A DNA stretch of 64,000 bases. It comes from Phalacrocorax aristotelis. Lineage: Eukaryota; Chordata; Aves; Suliformes; Phalacrocoracidae. Below the pieces are notes generated by a model that ran no database searches, was not told the origin of the DNA, and saw only the letters and a list, made by a program, of their open reading frames with translations. Positions 34,401 through 49,400 of this stretch are shown in pieces. Position 1 is the stretch's first letter; each line of letters opens with the position of its first letter. Where the stretch lies: the NCBI RefSeq assembly GCF_949628215.1, contig NC_134311.1, positions 62,604,205 to 62,668,204 on the forward strand, given 5' to 3'. The position numbers were made by a program, and so were the translations under genes.

Positions 34401-37400
34401 CAGAAGAGGGAACAGTGCTTGAAATGTGGAGTGATAAAGCTTGTGATTTTTTGTTTATATGCATATCCTGTGAGCAACAGAAGTGACTTAGTATTGTGAT
34501 CTGAAAGGTTATTTTGGTTCTGCACCCAGCATTTTAAGATACTTCTGTGGTCATGATGTAATTGTTAAAATGGCAATGGTGATATGAATGTGGAAAAAGT
34601 TTAAGTAAAAGGTATTGCCAAAAGAATAAAGATCTTATAGGATAAACTGTAAGCATATTGTTTACAATGCTTATGTAAATTTAGACGGCTTGGAAAGTAA
34701 AAATCAAGTCAGTTGTGGAATTCCTTGTAACAGGTTTCCCTAATAGAAGTGCACAGGTATCCATAATGCTTCTGTCCAGATAGGCAGTTCCCGATAAATA
34801 AATAGCAGCCAATGAATATAGTCGTCTTATCATGTTTTCTCCTTACTTTAATTTCCATGAGAGTGAATCAGTATTACTCCTTAGTTTCTCCTATGCCATA
34901 TACAGCATTCCTATAATAAGTTGGTGACTTGATAAAACAATAAAGCCAAAGAAATTTATTAGCTTTATTTCTGTATAATAATCCTATTACATCCCTGAAA
35001 AGTAACTGGTAGATGTGGGGTGTCAAAGAAATCTGTGCAGTAAGCTAAAGTGGCTCCTTGTGGTCTTTTTGGAGGAGAGGAAACAAACTGTGAAGCATCG
35101 GTTAAAGAGGTTTGGGGTTTTTTTGTGTTTATTTAAATATGAAAAGTTTATCTAATGTGAAGTCATTAATACCATCACGTAGAGCCAAAACATTCTCTAA
35201 CACAAAAAATTGTGTTACATTGTAACAGCTCAACACTTGGAACACTACTTTTGATCAGATGACCAGGACCAGTTGCTTACTGTTTAAAAATATTTCAGAA
35301 AAGGTATGCAGAAAACAGTATTATTTAGTTTAAAACTTCATGAGATGGGTATCCACCATACTGCTTCATTACTCTGCAAGATGTAGTACATGGCTGAAAA
35401 CACCCAGAAAAAAGACGTAGCACTTACGGATGCTAGCAGTTGCAAGGTTGTATGTAGTTTGCCAAACAAATTTTCCTATTGTGCTCTTCTCCCTAATCTT
35501 CCAAATCCAACACTTGAACTTTGTCTACAACAATATTTGGAAACAACTTTAATCACGAGCTTCTCGTTTCGTTTTCTTTGCTTGCAGAAATTGCTATCCA
35601 AGTTCATAATGTGAGGAAGTTTGGACAGAAGCCCTCTTCTCTCTTTTCCTGGACCAGAACTAGAATTCTTATTAACTGTCCCTTTGTGTGAGTGAGAAAT
35701 AACTAGCAGATGAGTGTAGCTGCAGGTTTTCTGGGAATGGTTTCTGAAGTACATGTGTGGCATGTGGTGTATGGGAGGTGTGGACCTCCTGCAAGAGATC
35801 CTGCATCTTGTCCGTAATCATTGTGCTGTGGAAAACAGCTGCGTTTTACTGATGTGTTTGCCCTGTTAGAAAGAGCATTGCTTTTCAGGCTAGCTGTTGA
35901 AATGTAAATTCTAATTGTGTTTCTTGGTATGGATATAATAAATCTATTCAACACCATAGTTTATCTCAACATGTCAAAATTGTCTGTACTGTTTCACATT
36001 AATAGTCACACCCTCCAGTGATTTAACCTCCCCCCTTCCCCCAGATCACACTGTCCCACATCCTTTTCATAATCTTTTTTGTCACGTGAGAGGTATAATC
36101 TGATTGCCTGCATAAATCAGAAAGTTTTCTAGGAATCTGTTGCAGCTGCTCATGCTTACATGTATAGAGTGCTTGCCTGCTAGACTTAAGGTCCCTGAAG
36201 AGAATTTTCCAAAATACATCCCAGATTATATCCTGCCTGCTTTTGGCTTTGAAAACCTCAGTCTTTGAAAACTTCTTTGAGTTCTTGAGAGTGTGTCAGG
36301 CTTCTGTCTGAGTATGCCCTACAAGAAGTCTTCGATACGTCTGTAGCTGGGGGCTGGGAGGCGACCTCGGTCCTAGACAGAGTGCTACCCACTCCTAGTG
36401 GAGAATGGGGAGGAAGGTTGCATCCCAGCCTCCTGCCCATGTAGCTTCCAAGTCAGACTGTTTTCAAAGAGATCTCTTAACAGCCATAAAACTGACGGGT
36501 GGACAGTCTGTTTTAGCATAGTCACTTGCTCAGTAAGACTAGAGGTGCATGAAAATTAATTGCTGCTTTAGAGCATTTTCATTCTCAACAGATGCACACC
36601 AGAAGGGATCAAGATGGGAACGAGCACAAGTACCGGAAGCACTAAACATGTGCACTCCTCCAGACAGGAAGCAGCAGCAACAGAATTTCTTTGGGCTTGT
36701 GTAATTTTTTTTTTCCCTCATCCATAGGTCAGATTCTTGATCATACCCTTCTGTATATTTGTTTGGTTGTTGACTAATAACACTCCTTTCCCCATAAAAT
36801 AGGATGTTATATTCATGTTTCATGTTACTTTAATTTAAAAATCTCGCATGGCTTTAACTTGAATTGCTTTTAAAAAATAATCTCCCACTGTTTTCCAGTC
36901 TTGAAGAATTTTCTTTTTGACATCCATGTCAGCAGTTGTTTAACACCATTTTGAAGGAGATCTTTGCCACAGACCTGCTTGCTTTGAAACAAACTGTAGG
37001 CTTCGTCTCCAGTGTTATTTTTCCACAGTAGCAATGGAAGATTATGGAGATGTACTAATAATATTAACTGGAGAGTGAGAAACAGGTAGTCCTCATGAAG
37101 CTCTTCACACTATGCAGCTGCCATATAATTAGCAAAACACATACTTTTCATGTTCTACATATAATGTGTGTCAGTGACCCAGAAAGAAAACAGCAGGGAG
37201 CTAACTGGGGGTGGGGAGGCGTTTAAACATATTACGTTTCCTGTTCTCATAACTACAGTCTTTTAAGTCCTTTGGAGCTGACAGTCAATGAGTATTTTTG
37301 TACGTTACATACCTATGGAGTTAGTTTGCCCTGTGTGTCTCTGACTTGAGTAGTAAAACTATTGCTTAAAATATATTCCTGTTTAATTGAGGTATCTCTC

Positions 37401-40400
37401 TTATTCGTTTGTAAGAACAACACAGAAGTCCACACATGAAATGGGGATTTCCCCATGTCATAGACATGGGAAAAAATTAGCCAACTGAGAATGTTTAAAG
37501 ATTGAAAGTGTGTACACTTTCATTTCAGTGATTGGGAAACAGCTTAGCAAATCTGAGCTGTTTTTCCATGATGAAGGATGATGTGGGAATTAAAGAAGGC
37601 TAAGACGAAGGAAAGCATGAGTTTGTGGGGAAGGAAGTTATTTTTCTGTTTTCCACTTTTGTCCATGAGTTTTTATTAGTCCCATAAATACTCATACTTG
37701 CTGTATTGCTTTAAGCGCACAGGATTAAGGACCTATCTTCATCTCTTCCAAAGATAAAACATCCAGCTTCAGAGCTGTTTTCATTTTCTTTCTTCCAGAT
37801 AGAAGATGGTGCCACAATGCAAATGCTTAATGATTCACTGGGAAAGAGAATGGGACCTTTGTCACAGTATTGAGAGCTGGGGCAGGGGGAGTTGACCAAG
37901 TTCCTTTATAGTCTGAGCCAGAAATGGGTATAGAAAAACAGTTGGTTCAAACAGGCTTTGCTCATATTACAGGAAAAATGGCATGGATTTATTGCTGACC
38001 TAACTTCTGCTCTTGGTAGCCTTGAAATTTGTTGTGATCCGTAATGCTGTGGGTTCTGGTTTTGGGGTGGTTCTTGTTTCTGAGTGATTTAAACATAACC
38101 TGGAAGAAGATCAGAAAGCTGTTGAGATTGCTTTAGGAATTAAAAGTACTGGTGAAAGGGAAAATACCCCAAAACGCTATATCAAGGCTTACAGGTCACC
38201 AGTGTCCCCTCTTTTGTTTGATAAATCAGCCTGTCAGTTCTGGGAGTGAACGTGGCTTTTAGGCAATAGTACAGTATGCTTGTATGGAAGTAAATATTAC
38301 CTGATTTAAAAAAAAATCTCTGCAATATCTTGATAAGGTTGCATATCTCTGGTAGCGCCCCTTGCATGAAGCTAGATTTATGTTGTGTGGTAAGTTTAGG
38401 AGCAGCTTTCACTCTGATTGCTCTGTACCTACCTGTGTGTAGAGAAAACAAGGGATGTGTGATGTGGCTGGTTTCTCCTTTAGTGGCTGTGACCCTGCCT
38501 GCATTCAAACTCAGCTGAGGAAGAGGGAAGGCCTGACCACCTGTATTCTGTACACCTCTGTATGAGAGATGCAGGACTTCTGTTGCTGAAGTTCTGTTCG
38601 ATATGATTACCTTAATTAAATCTGAAGGGAAGTTGTGAAGTAGTTCAGAACTGCAAACGGACATGTGTTGTTCCATGTTCTGTGGCAAATTCTGTTCCTG
38701 GTTACATTGACTTAAAAATAGTATGAGCACATGGACTTACTTGGGGTTGGTTCCTAACCCATTAAGCACAATTTCATGCAGTGTTTTTGGCTAGGTAAGT
38801 AGTTCCTAGCCTTTTCATAGGTGGTCCTCGTTACCACTGCTCATTCCTCTCTTTCTGTCTTGCTTCCGCATTCTCACACTTTCTACCTCTGTTCCTCATC
38901 ACTAGTTCTAGCAACACTGGTTATTAGCATTAATAAGCTTGGCCAAGCTTATTACCATGCAGTTCTGGTGTGACTCATTGTTGACAACGAAAAGACTGGG
39001 TATTAGGTCAGAATTTTTATGATTGATTGCCCCTCAAAATCTGGGCAGGAGTCCATTTTAATATGGATGATATAAACACATGGTTCTTTCATGGATGGTA
39101 GCTTCCCTCATGGCAGTGATATTTTTGCATTTACTTTGTGTCAGTGAATTACAATCTCATTCTCACCCTGGGTGATGGTAAGCTGTTCTCTGACTTTTAT
39201 GTTAACTCTCATGTTCTGAGGTTTTAAGGGTTTTCCTTTTCTTTCTTTTTTTTTCCCCTCCTTTAGACCATTTCATGTGGAGCCTACAAACATAGTCAGT
39301 GTGAATGATGACATGCAAAGAGTCACTGATGAAGCTTCAGCAATGAATAAGCGGATTCATTACTATAGCAGGCTCACGTCTCCTGCAGACAGGGCATTGG
39401 TAAGGCAAAGACAAGGCTGGATTAATTGAGAGGTCTCTGGTATGTTGGGTCTTCCACAACCTAGGTTTATAAAAGAAGTACAAATAAAGGTAGAGGGAGA
39501 ATGGCTCTGCAGCTTGCTTTGAAGTAAATATCTAGTAGCTGAGTGCCTTAACAAGGTCTTGTGTTATCACAGGTAGTGGTTGACTTCTTGTGCAATGTCT
39601 TCATCATCCAAAGAAAATATACAAAACAGCTTGAATTTTCTAACAGTGGTCCAGGCTACCCAGATGTGTGTACTCATTTCTCCCATCTATAAGAGGATTT
39701 AAGTATTGATCAACTGCAGTGATTGAACTAGCATGATCTGTGCATAGTATGTTACAGACATTTTGTAGAAGAAAAATATATTTTTCTGCTGTCTAGCTAC
39801 AAATCCTATCAACTGTTTTTCATGGGGAGAAAATTAATGTAGTCCAGCATATTTTTTTAAATGCACTTTTCATGGACATATTTTGTGATTTACAACAGTT
39901 GGCTTGCTGTGTTTGGGACAATAGTTACTTTGGTGTTACTAATAAGTCTTGGTTTTTATCCATTTGTTAGATTGCTCCAGATCATGTACTTCCAGCTCCT
40001 GATGAAATCTATGTGTACAGTCCATTAGGAACTGCTTTTAAAGTTGACAGTTGCGCAGATGGCTATGGTAAAAACTCCAGTATAGTGACAATGTATGTTA
40101 AGCACCTTGCCCTATATTAGCCAAAAAATGCATTGTTATTGAATGTTCTGTATTGCATGCGTAACTATTGTAGCTAAGAGGATAGTATGACGTAAGATCG
40201 CTTCTTAAGTTATTCAGTGGCTTTTTTCTTTTCTTCCTAGATTTATGATATGGAATACAATGATGGGTACATCTATACTAAGTATCCCATGGGGAATAAA
40301 ACAGGTAAAACTCTGAAAAATGTATGTGTATGAGAATGTTTTTGGCAACATGCCTTGCTCTTCATTTTTCTGTAGTGTTATGGATAAAGAAAGTAAATTA

Positions 40401-43400
40401 TATTTCTTCCTCTTAACAGGCAGGCTTTACTTCTGGAATCATTCTCATTTTACTGATGGGCGTTTTGACTCTTTATTGCTGCTACAGAGTTGTGAAGTCA
40501 CGCAAAATGATACGTAAGAAATACAGAGCTTCATAACACAAATATTTCCGTTGTGTGTGAAATACAGAGATCTAATAGATTCTTAGTTTGTATCCTTAGT
40601 GTATGTTAGACCTCACCTGCAAATAAAAGCTTGTAGTCTGGATCTAAGCTCTGTAAGCTAAATGTCTGTCTTCCTGTACTAGATTATCCTTCAGTTCCTT
40701 GGGACCTAAGTATTGCAGTCAAACGCAAAGTCTTAGCAAGCAAGGTTTCAGATGTTCACTTACTAAACGTTTGGCGACTTAGGGAGTTAGAGGCTTCCCA
40801 TCTTCCTCAAAAGCACTGTCCAGTTCTCTACATGTATTTCTGATCACGTTCTGCAGTGGAACAGCATGGGCTGTAGCTGCATCTGCTTGTGTTGCATGCC
40901 TGTACTGCCCTAATACTTGTATATATTCTGTGTTGGAAGTAATTTGTGGACAATTGCTTCACTGACCATAGTTCTACTTAAAATGTGCTTTTGTTGTTCA
41001 AAACTCATCTTGCAGCTCTTGTAGTTGGTGCTTTTATGCATAAACTAACCCCTCACTTCCTCAAATAAAGGCAGTTAAGACCTCAACTTTGTGATGGCTC
41101 ATTTCAGGGCATTGTTGAGGACTAGTTCATAGTGTGACCTACTAGCCATAACTCCTGCAAGAGGCTGTAACTGCAAATGCATTGCTGCAGGTTGCCACCA
41201 TGTCTTATTCCAGTGCTTCTGGAAGTACTTGTTGTAGTATCGCCATGCAAAAAGGCCTTTACTTTGTCAGGCTCCTTCAGTCAAACTCCTAGTGAGCGTT
41301 ATGCTTTAAAGTTCATGGCTATCTTGTTAGCCCTTGGAAGCATTGTGACCTTTGTGTCAGAGTATTCTGAAACAAGAACACATCCTGTCATGAAGAGTTC
41401 TACTGATTCTTAATATAACATTTTCTTTAGATATGTTTCTGTTTTTTTGTATCTTCTTTAGCTTTAATAGATACCTCAAACTGGGAATTCCCAGATGTTT
41501 GCAAGTATTACTTTGGATCCTTTGGTCAATGGTCAAGCCTCTTATTTTCTATGGTATCGCTTGTTGGAGCCATGGTTGTTTATTGGGTGCTTATGTCCAA
41601 TTTTCTGTTCAACACAGGGAAGTTTATATACAGTAAGTATACATTTTTGTTTAACTTTTACAGCTATCATGTGGAAAGATCAAGACTTTGCTTTATATTG
41701 AAGGAGGATTGTCTGTTTTACTTAATCTTGATTTTCTGTTACTTTGCATGAAAAGTCAAGCCAGAATAAGTAACTGTCTGTGAAGTTATGGGCACAGTCA
41801 TGTATGTTTTCAAAGCCAGTGTCTCAATCTCTCAAAGCATGGTTTTAATGAAAGACCAAGTACCAATTATCTCATTTACGTGTCAGTAATGAGGCTTCTT
41901 GGTGTAGTTTAAACAACCCAAACCTGGTTGCTTGGTTCCACTGTGTATTTTCACTCCCCCCTTGTTTGCATGGGTGTAACTATTTGAACAGCCATATAAC
42001 AGGCTAGGCTGTTGAAATGATACAGGTTAATGAAAAAAAAATCTAGTTTCATTGAAGATTTCAGCAAACACACTTAGAGTGGTGCCATATAGAAAGCTTC
42101 TGCAAGCATCCCTTAAGGAACGATGAGTTGTAGCACAGTGAAAGAGTGATTCTTAGACTGGCATTCTTCAAGGGAAAACATATTTGTTATTTACACCTTT
42201 GAACGTGCACAGACACACAAGGTTTTGTGGATACAATCAATTTAGGTATGTAGAGTTGTGGGAATAAATGATGGAATTTGAAGAGAGCTTTGAAATTTGG
42301 AGAGCTTTGAAAATCTGACTTGTGTTGAATAGCACAACTAAGATTTAAGAGCTTCTGTTTTGAAGATAATTAACAAATCTCTGAGGCAAATAACAGCACA
42401 GACACTTATTCCTCTTAAACCATGTTTAATTAGAGTTCCCACCATCCCTGAAGGACGTACTTTACTTTATTGGGTAATGACAGGTGTATTTTACAGCTGA
42501 CCTAATTCATATGTTGTTAAGGCTATTTCATTTTAGACTTTGTTTTTTTAAAAATAAGGTTAGCACTGTAACCCTGAATTATTCTAAACCAAATAACTCC
42601 AATTCTAATAAGCAATCTTCAGAATGATTGAAACAGTTCCTTTTCTAGGAAAAAACTCCTGCCTTTCCCTGAGCTTGGCATGCAGTTTTATCACTTACTT
42701 ATATTTGTTAGGTGTTCTTATTTGTTTGTGATAACTTTAATCATTGGATTCTTGTCCTAACTTTGATGGTGGCTGCTTAATTAGTAAGTTATAAAATGGG
42801 TAATAGGTATAGGTTTGACCAATGGCATCTTCCAGCCATGCCTTTCTAAGTTATTCTAAGCAGGCTACTGTATTTAATCCTAGTACATTCAAATGACTTT
42901 TTGAAAAATCTGTACACACAATTTAGGTGGGAACAAATTGATTTCCTAAGGGAAGATGTTCTGGAAATCAGTAGTAGGCAAAGAATGCAAGAACCGTAAG
43001 CCAAGTATGATATGCTGTCTTGGCTTTTTTTTTTAACACGGTATCCCATGCTTTTGTTCTGGTTTTGTTTCATGAAACAAAAATAAATCTATAAATGCAA
43101 TTGCTAGTCTTAAAATACTTTTTAAGTACAGAGGAAACGTAAGTTGGCCATCTGTCTATAACTAATTTTAAAGCACTCTAATTCTGTATGAGCTATGAAT
43201 TCTTTCGATGGCTTCATGCCAGGTACTGATTTTTTAAGTGGCAACAAAACAGTAGCAAGTGAGGGGTGACAAATTATTTTAATTAAATCTTCTGATTGTT
43301 GTATACAGTGAACTGATATCAGTAAGTATAAGAGACTCAATTGTGATTAAGGGTGTCATAAATCAAAATGAAGAAACAAAAAATAGTTTTCTTCTCACAT

Positions 43401-46400
43401 GACTTTTTGCTTTGATTATGAGAAACAAGCTGCTATCAATTGCATTTAAAAAATCTGAGGCCTACTGCCCCATTTGATTTTATGTGTGCATAATAATCCC
43501 ACATGCAGCAGAAGCAAATTTTAACCATAGATACAGTAATTAGATTTCCAAGCTGATGGGCATTTTCTGTGTCTATATATACATAAATATAAGGCAACTT
43601 CTATCCAGTACTCTCATACTCTTGAAGTTGCAGAAACTCAAAAATATCTGGTATGGCAGGGAAGTAAAGTAGCACAGGAATGTACTGGAAACAAAACGCT
43701 ACTAGAGATGACTGTAGACAGTGAGACTTAAACCTTTTTCCTGAGATTCCTTTCTTTAAAATACAACATGGAAAACGCATCCCACTGAGCCTTTTCTGAA
43801 GAAAAGATTAGAAAAATGAGTAGGGGAAGCTTTTTCCATGTTATACCATCTGGGTATGGTTGCATGCACTTTTTTCTGTCCCAAAAGAGGGTGGTCTTAA
43901 GATGTATCTCAACACTGCAGAGGAACTGGGACAAGTGGAGGTGTGCTGGGGGAATAGGAATGAGCAGTTGGGAGGGGAGCCCAGAGTATTTCCTTACTTC
44001 ATTTTTATCAAGTCAACAGATAAAAGCTTAATAGCAGGTTTGGGACATTGACAATAAGATTTTCTTCTTCTTTTCAGACTTTGTTCATGACATTAATGTA
44101 ACAGATATTGTTCCTGGTACGAATGGAAGTAACAAAGGTAAGAATCACTGATTAGTATTGTGTTTCCTGGTTTGAGGGGGGATTTAAAGGCAAACCATCA
44201 TGTTCCCAAGCCTAACTACATTCCAGTTATAAAGTGTATATCATACATTCTAACTACCTTTTTGGCAAAAGAAAAAAACCTGTAATTTTCTAGATGAGAT
44301 TTGTACTTCCACAAATAACCACACACTTGGAAAGCTTGATAATTGGGGAGGGGAAGGAAGGGAAGGAATTAAGTAGGTGTGGGGATAAGGATTAAAAAGC
44401 AAATTACAAGTATGTGTATACCCATCTAGATCCTCCTTCAAACCATGAATGTTAGACCTCTTAACAGTAGTTGTACAATGAGGAATTGCCTTAAGGGATT
44501 TTAACTTTGGCATCTAAAATTGAGGCACATCAGATCTGTTTACTCTTTAAAATCTTGGCTGGGGCATCTTTGCTCATCACCACCTCTGCAGCAACATTCT
44601 TATTTAAAAAAAAAATGCTGTAAGAACAGCTTTAATGATGCTGAGCACAAAAAGGAACAAGTGTCAGGCTATGTGAGCATCTACCTGTGTTTTTGGAGTC
44701 TGACGTTTGCACAACTAAGGGAAGAAACTGCAGTCAAGTATGAAGATAGGTCTTTTGGGAGTTTGTAAGTAGGCAGAATAATGTAGAATAAAGATAGGAG
44801 CTAGGCATTGTCAGCCTCTGATCTTCCTGACTATATATAGTAACTGAATGTATAGTTCTTTGTTATGAAGCAGAAAATTTTCTCTCTCCTGTGTGCTTAT
44901 GGGAATGGGGAAACATTTCAGTACCAGGCAGACAGCTGTCTGTCACACTAGCTGCAGCCGTGTTACGGAGAGCAGCTGTTTGTAGTCAAGCAAAGGAGTT
45001 CAGAAATAATTCTGAAAAACAGTTGATTTTCATTTGAGCTAGTGTTGAATCCTGTTTCTCCTACAGTCCTGACGAGCAAGGTACCAATAGCTGCTGCAGT
45101 GCTCTATCTCCTGTCATCTCTCCTGCTTCTGCAGTTCTGTCCCATTCTTATGCAGCAGGGGGTATAACTTGGAGACTAAGTAGAGAACAATATTCTGCAG
45201 CATCCTCCAGCAACTTGAAGATTTAAAGCAGCTGCTTCACAAAATTAAGGGCTGCCAGATGCTTAGATAACTCTTAGCAGGGCATTCAGGGCTACCAAGC
45301 AGACCAGTAAGAACAAAAGCATTTTTCAAGGTCTGTGAAACAATCCTCTTGTAAGCAATGGAGAGAAAGCAAATGAGAAAACTGGTAGTAAAGTAACAGA
45401 ATGGTCTCCCAAGAAATTTAACAGAATACTTTTTACACCTTTGCCTTTGTAACAGAACAGGCACGTAGCTGATGGGGGAGGGAGGCTATAAAGTATTGTG
45501 AGATGCCAAAATTTAAAATAAGACATTATGAGAACGATAACACAGGTTCATATTTCAACACATAACTTTGTATGCATGTGTTAGAAAGAAATGCTGATAT
45601 TAACAAAATCAAATAAACATGTTTTCATCAAGGGATTTTTTTGTTTGGTTGGTTTTGTTCCAGTCACTTGTTCAGGTGTTGCCATTGATCAGCCACCAAG
45701 TAATACAAATGTGATGTTCGCTTTTGGCAGCATTAGTAGTGCATATCTTAAATTACTTCTGTTGTGTTGTCTAGCAGTGATATACTTGCACCTACACGGC
45801 ACCAAGATGACAGGTTTTTTTGGTTCGGTGCATGAGTTTTAGACCTGCCAATTGTTCTAGTAGCTTTCTTGTGATCCTTAGTTTGTGTGATCCCAGAGCA
45901 ACGTACAGTAATGCAGGTTCTTCTGTACACAGATGCACTTGAATCTTGGTTCATATGATCTTACTGTAGTGTGAAGGGAAGATTACAATGCGAAATACTC
46001 AGCCAGATGCAAAGGTGTGTTGCTATGACTTGATTCCAGCAGGTGCATGTAGGCACTGAACACACCTAGTTATAGGTATGTGACCTTGAAGGCTGATCCC
46101 GTGCCATGGCTCACGCTTCAGACAAATTAGCGTCTTTGTTTTGCTCAGCTGAAAGAACCGTAGCACTTGTTGGCTTAGAGTGCAGGGTGCCTAGCTCTGA
46201 AGTCTTAGTGCTGAACTCCTGATAAGAAAACAAACAGAAGTTAGAAACTGAGTTATAAAACATCGCTTTTGAATGATCCTATGCCCCATGGGGTGAACGC
46301 TCTCCAGAAGTTATGGGTTCTTGGCTGTGAAGGTTCTGTGCAACTAAAAACACTTTTCATCTGGGGATATTTTTTGTTTTTCTTTCTTTCAGTCATTTGT

Positions 46401-49400
46401 CCAAGTGCTGCTAACAGTCACCCACAACACAACAGGAGTGTGATGTTCTCTTCTGGCAACAGTACAGGTTTCGCACTCTTTGAGGAGTGGTGGAACAAAT
46501 CACAAACAGTTCCATTTTATTTGGTTGCTGTTCTTCTGCCCCTGCTAAATCTGAAGTCTCCATCCTTCTTTGCAAAGTTTAACGTCCTAGGTAGGTAACA
46601 AATACTGTTAAAGCATTGGTTCATTGTGGCTCAAGTGTATAGAAAACAGTGAAAGCTACTCCAATGAGTAGAATCATAGAATCATTTAGGCTGGAAAATA
46701 TCTTTAAGATCATCAGGACCAACCATAAACCTAACTCTGCCAAGTCCACCACTAAACCATGTCCCTAAGTGCCACACCTACATGTCTTTTAAATACCTCC
46801 ACAGATGGTGACTCCACCACTTCTCTGGGCAGCCTAGTCCAATGCTTGACAACCCTTCGGTGAAGAAACTTTTCCTGACATCCAATCTAAACCTCCCTTG
46901 ACACAACTTGAGGCTATTTCGTCTTGTCCTACCGCTTGTTACTTGGGAGAAGAGACCACCACCCATGTCACTGCAACCTCCTTTCAATTAATTGTAGAGT
47001 GATAAAGTCTCCCCTCAGCTTCCTCCAGACTAAACAACCCCAGTTCTCTCAGCTGCTCCTCATAAGAAACACTTGTTCTCCAGACCCTTCACCAGCTTCG
47101 TTGCCCGTCTCTGGACACGCTCCAGCACCTCAGTGTCCCTCTTGTACTGAGGGCCCCAAAACTGGACACAGCATTCGAGGGGCAACCTCACCAGTGCCAA
47201 GTACAGGGACAGATCACTTCCCTAGTCCTACTGGCCACGCTATTCCTGGTAGAAGCCAGGGTGCTGTTGGCCTTTTTAGCCACCTGGGCACACTGCTGGC
47301 TCATGCGCAGCCAGCTGTTAGTCAAGATCCCCAGGTCCTTTTCCACCAGGCAGCTTTCCAGCCACTCTTCCAGTAGTTTGCTGGCAGCCAATACTGTGCC
47401 TCAGAGTGGCTCGTTGGTTGGTTTGTTAATCACACACAGGCTTTTGCTTAAGTCTTACAGTTAATAGGGAGTTAATTTTTTTTTTACTTTGCTCCCTTGA
47501 TAATCCTGTAAAACAAGTACCACTATGTTTGCAACAGATTTTCCCAAATGATGGTACCCATACTACTATGCAGCATTTGATGCATACTACCTTGGGACGG
47601 TCAGGCATACCCGTCTTCATCTGGTAAACATTTCAACATGAGCAGTTACTTCCAAAGATTGCTTCTGATCTAAAGTAATTTGCTACCAATCAGTTGATTA
47701 ATTAATCACAACATCAGTCAATCAGTGTAACCTATTGCTGTACTTTGCTGCAGTCCCAATACCCTGGCCTATTTTGTGCTACAAGGATAAAAATTGTGAT
47801 GTCTCCTTGCTTCCATGTCTTGAGACAGGAGACTGAGGCAGGTGGAATTGGTAAAGTGGACAAACCACATGGATGGTGGGTGGGGTTGGTCACATTTCAT
47901 GGAGCAGGAGAGGTCTGAGGGCATAATGTTGAGGCCCATGATGAAAAGAAAGGGAAAAGGAGATGGGGATCACGGAACCAAGGTGGAGATGTATTATAAA
48001 GGAGGTAGAGGACAGGGAAGTGTGAGGGTCTAGTTTGTCCTCTGTTCAATGTGACAATAAGAGCTTGGATCTGCTGTTGCTGGAACAACTAAACAAAAAT
48101 ACAACACAGGAATCTGGGTAAGTGATAGTGCTTCTGTGTAAAAAGTGAGGTTTTTATGTAGACTAGATATAACATTAGGGATAAGAAAATATTTTCCTAA
48201 GTGAGATCTACCCATAACTGTATCTGTTTTTTTAAATAAGGACATTATTGTGGGCAACTCTTTTTTTTATTTGAGAATCTAAATACTAAAATATGAAAAT
48301 TCTTACAACTTCAGTAGATTATTATGCAATTCAGAAACTGTTCAAAGCTGCCTTAACTTTTGTAAACCTTGGAGTTTATGGGACAAGAAAAAATGGAAGG
48401 CAATTTTTGAGATGCTGAAATGAATATTAATAGAGCACTTCTATTTATCTTTACCGCTATGGAAACCTAAATCATTAGGAAGCTACAGAATATTTTAGCT
48501 GTTAAGTTGATCCTCAAGTACAGAACCTTTTCCTAATTCTTTGACTGTAATTTTGTGTAACCAAATGATAATTCATTCAATTTATTCTTTAACCTTGGAG
48601 ATACTGCTAGAATTAAATTATGTCTTATCTGAATCTATTCTAAACTGTAAAAATGCAATTTCTTTGTCTTTACTTATAGCCTGTTCTGTGATTACTAACA
48701 GTCTTATTGGCCGCGAAGTTGCATTGCAGTAGCCTTAATTATTATTACACGGTTTACTTCAATTTTTAGGTAGTGCAGGAGTAATTCTAATTACCAACTA
48801 TGATCAGGGTTATCCAAGGTTATGATCAAGATAAGGTTTAAATCAGTAGCAATCAAATGTCATGATCAGCTTCTAGCTCCCAGTGGAAAGTTCACAATTC
48901 AGAAAACATTCATGTTTTATTGGGCCCATTAGTTCAAAAAGTGTGACTGAATGGACGTTGTAATAGCTGCAATACTGTGTCTCATGTTAGATTAAAATCC
49001 TGACAGCTGAAGCTGGAACCAATCTGTTACTACCTACAGACCTCACTACCTGCCCAGCACCTGGTTTTACAGGGTACATCTTCCACTGTCAGTAGTGCAG
49101 TGTCTGGAGAACATGAAACATGCTGACAGCTTGTATTGCGTACAAGTGCATTATTCTTTCTCTCTGACCTATGAAAGAAATGAAAGAAAAAAAAAAAAGA
49201 ATTAATACCAACCCTCAGTGTTCGGCCTACTGGTAACTAGTTGGATGGAGCAAGAATAAAACACAGTAGAGATACTTCCTACTGCCTCATGGTGTTTGTT
49301 TGGCTCTTGTCTTTTCTAGGTACGGTTTCAGTTGTCTACTTAGTTTTTCTGGTTACTGTAAAGGCTGCTCGTCTGGGAATCCACTTAGAATATACCTGGT

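Noticed and set aside
38182-38730. 182-codon antisense ORF in an SLC38A9 intron
   Set aside because: Longest unexplained ORF in the introns, but no signal peptide, domain or family similarity that I recognise, and no splice or promoter context.
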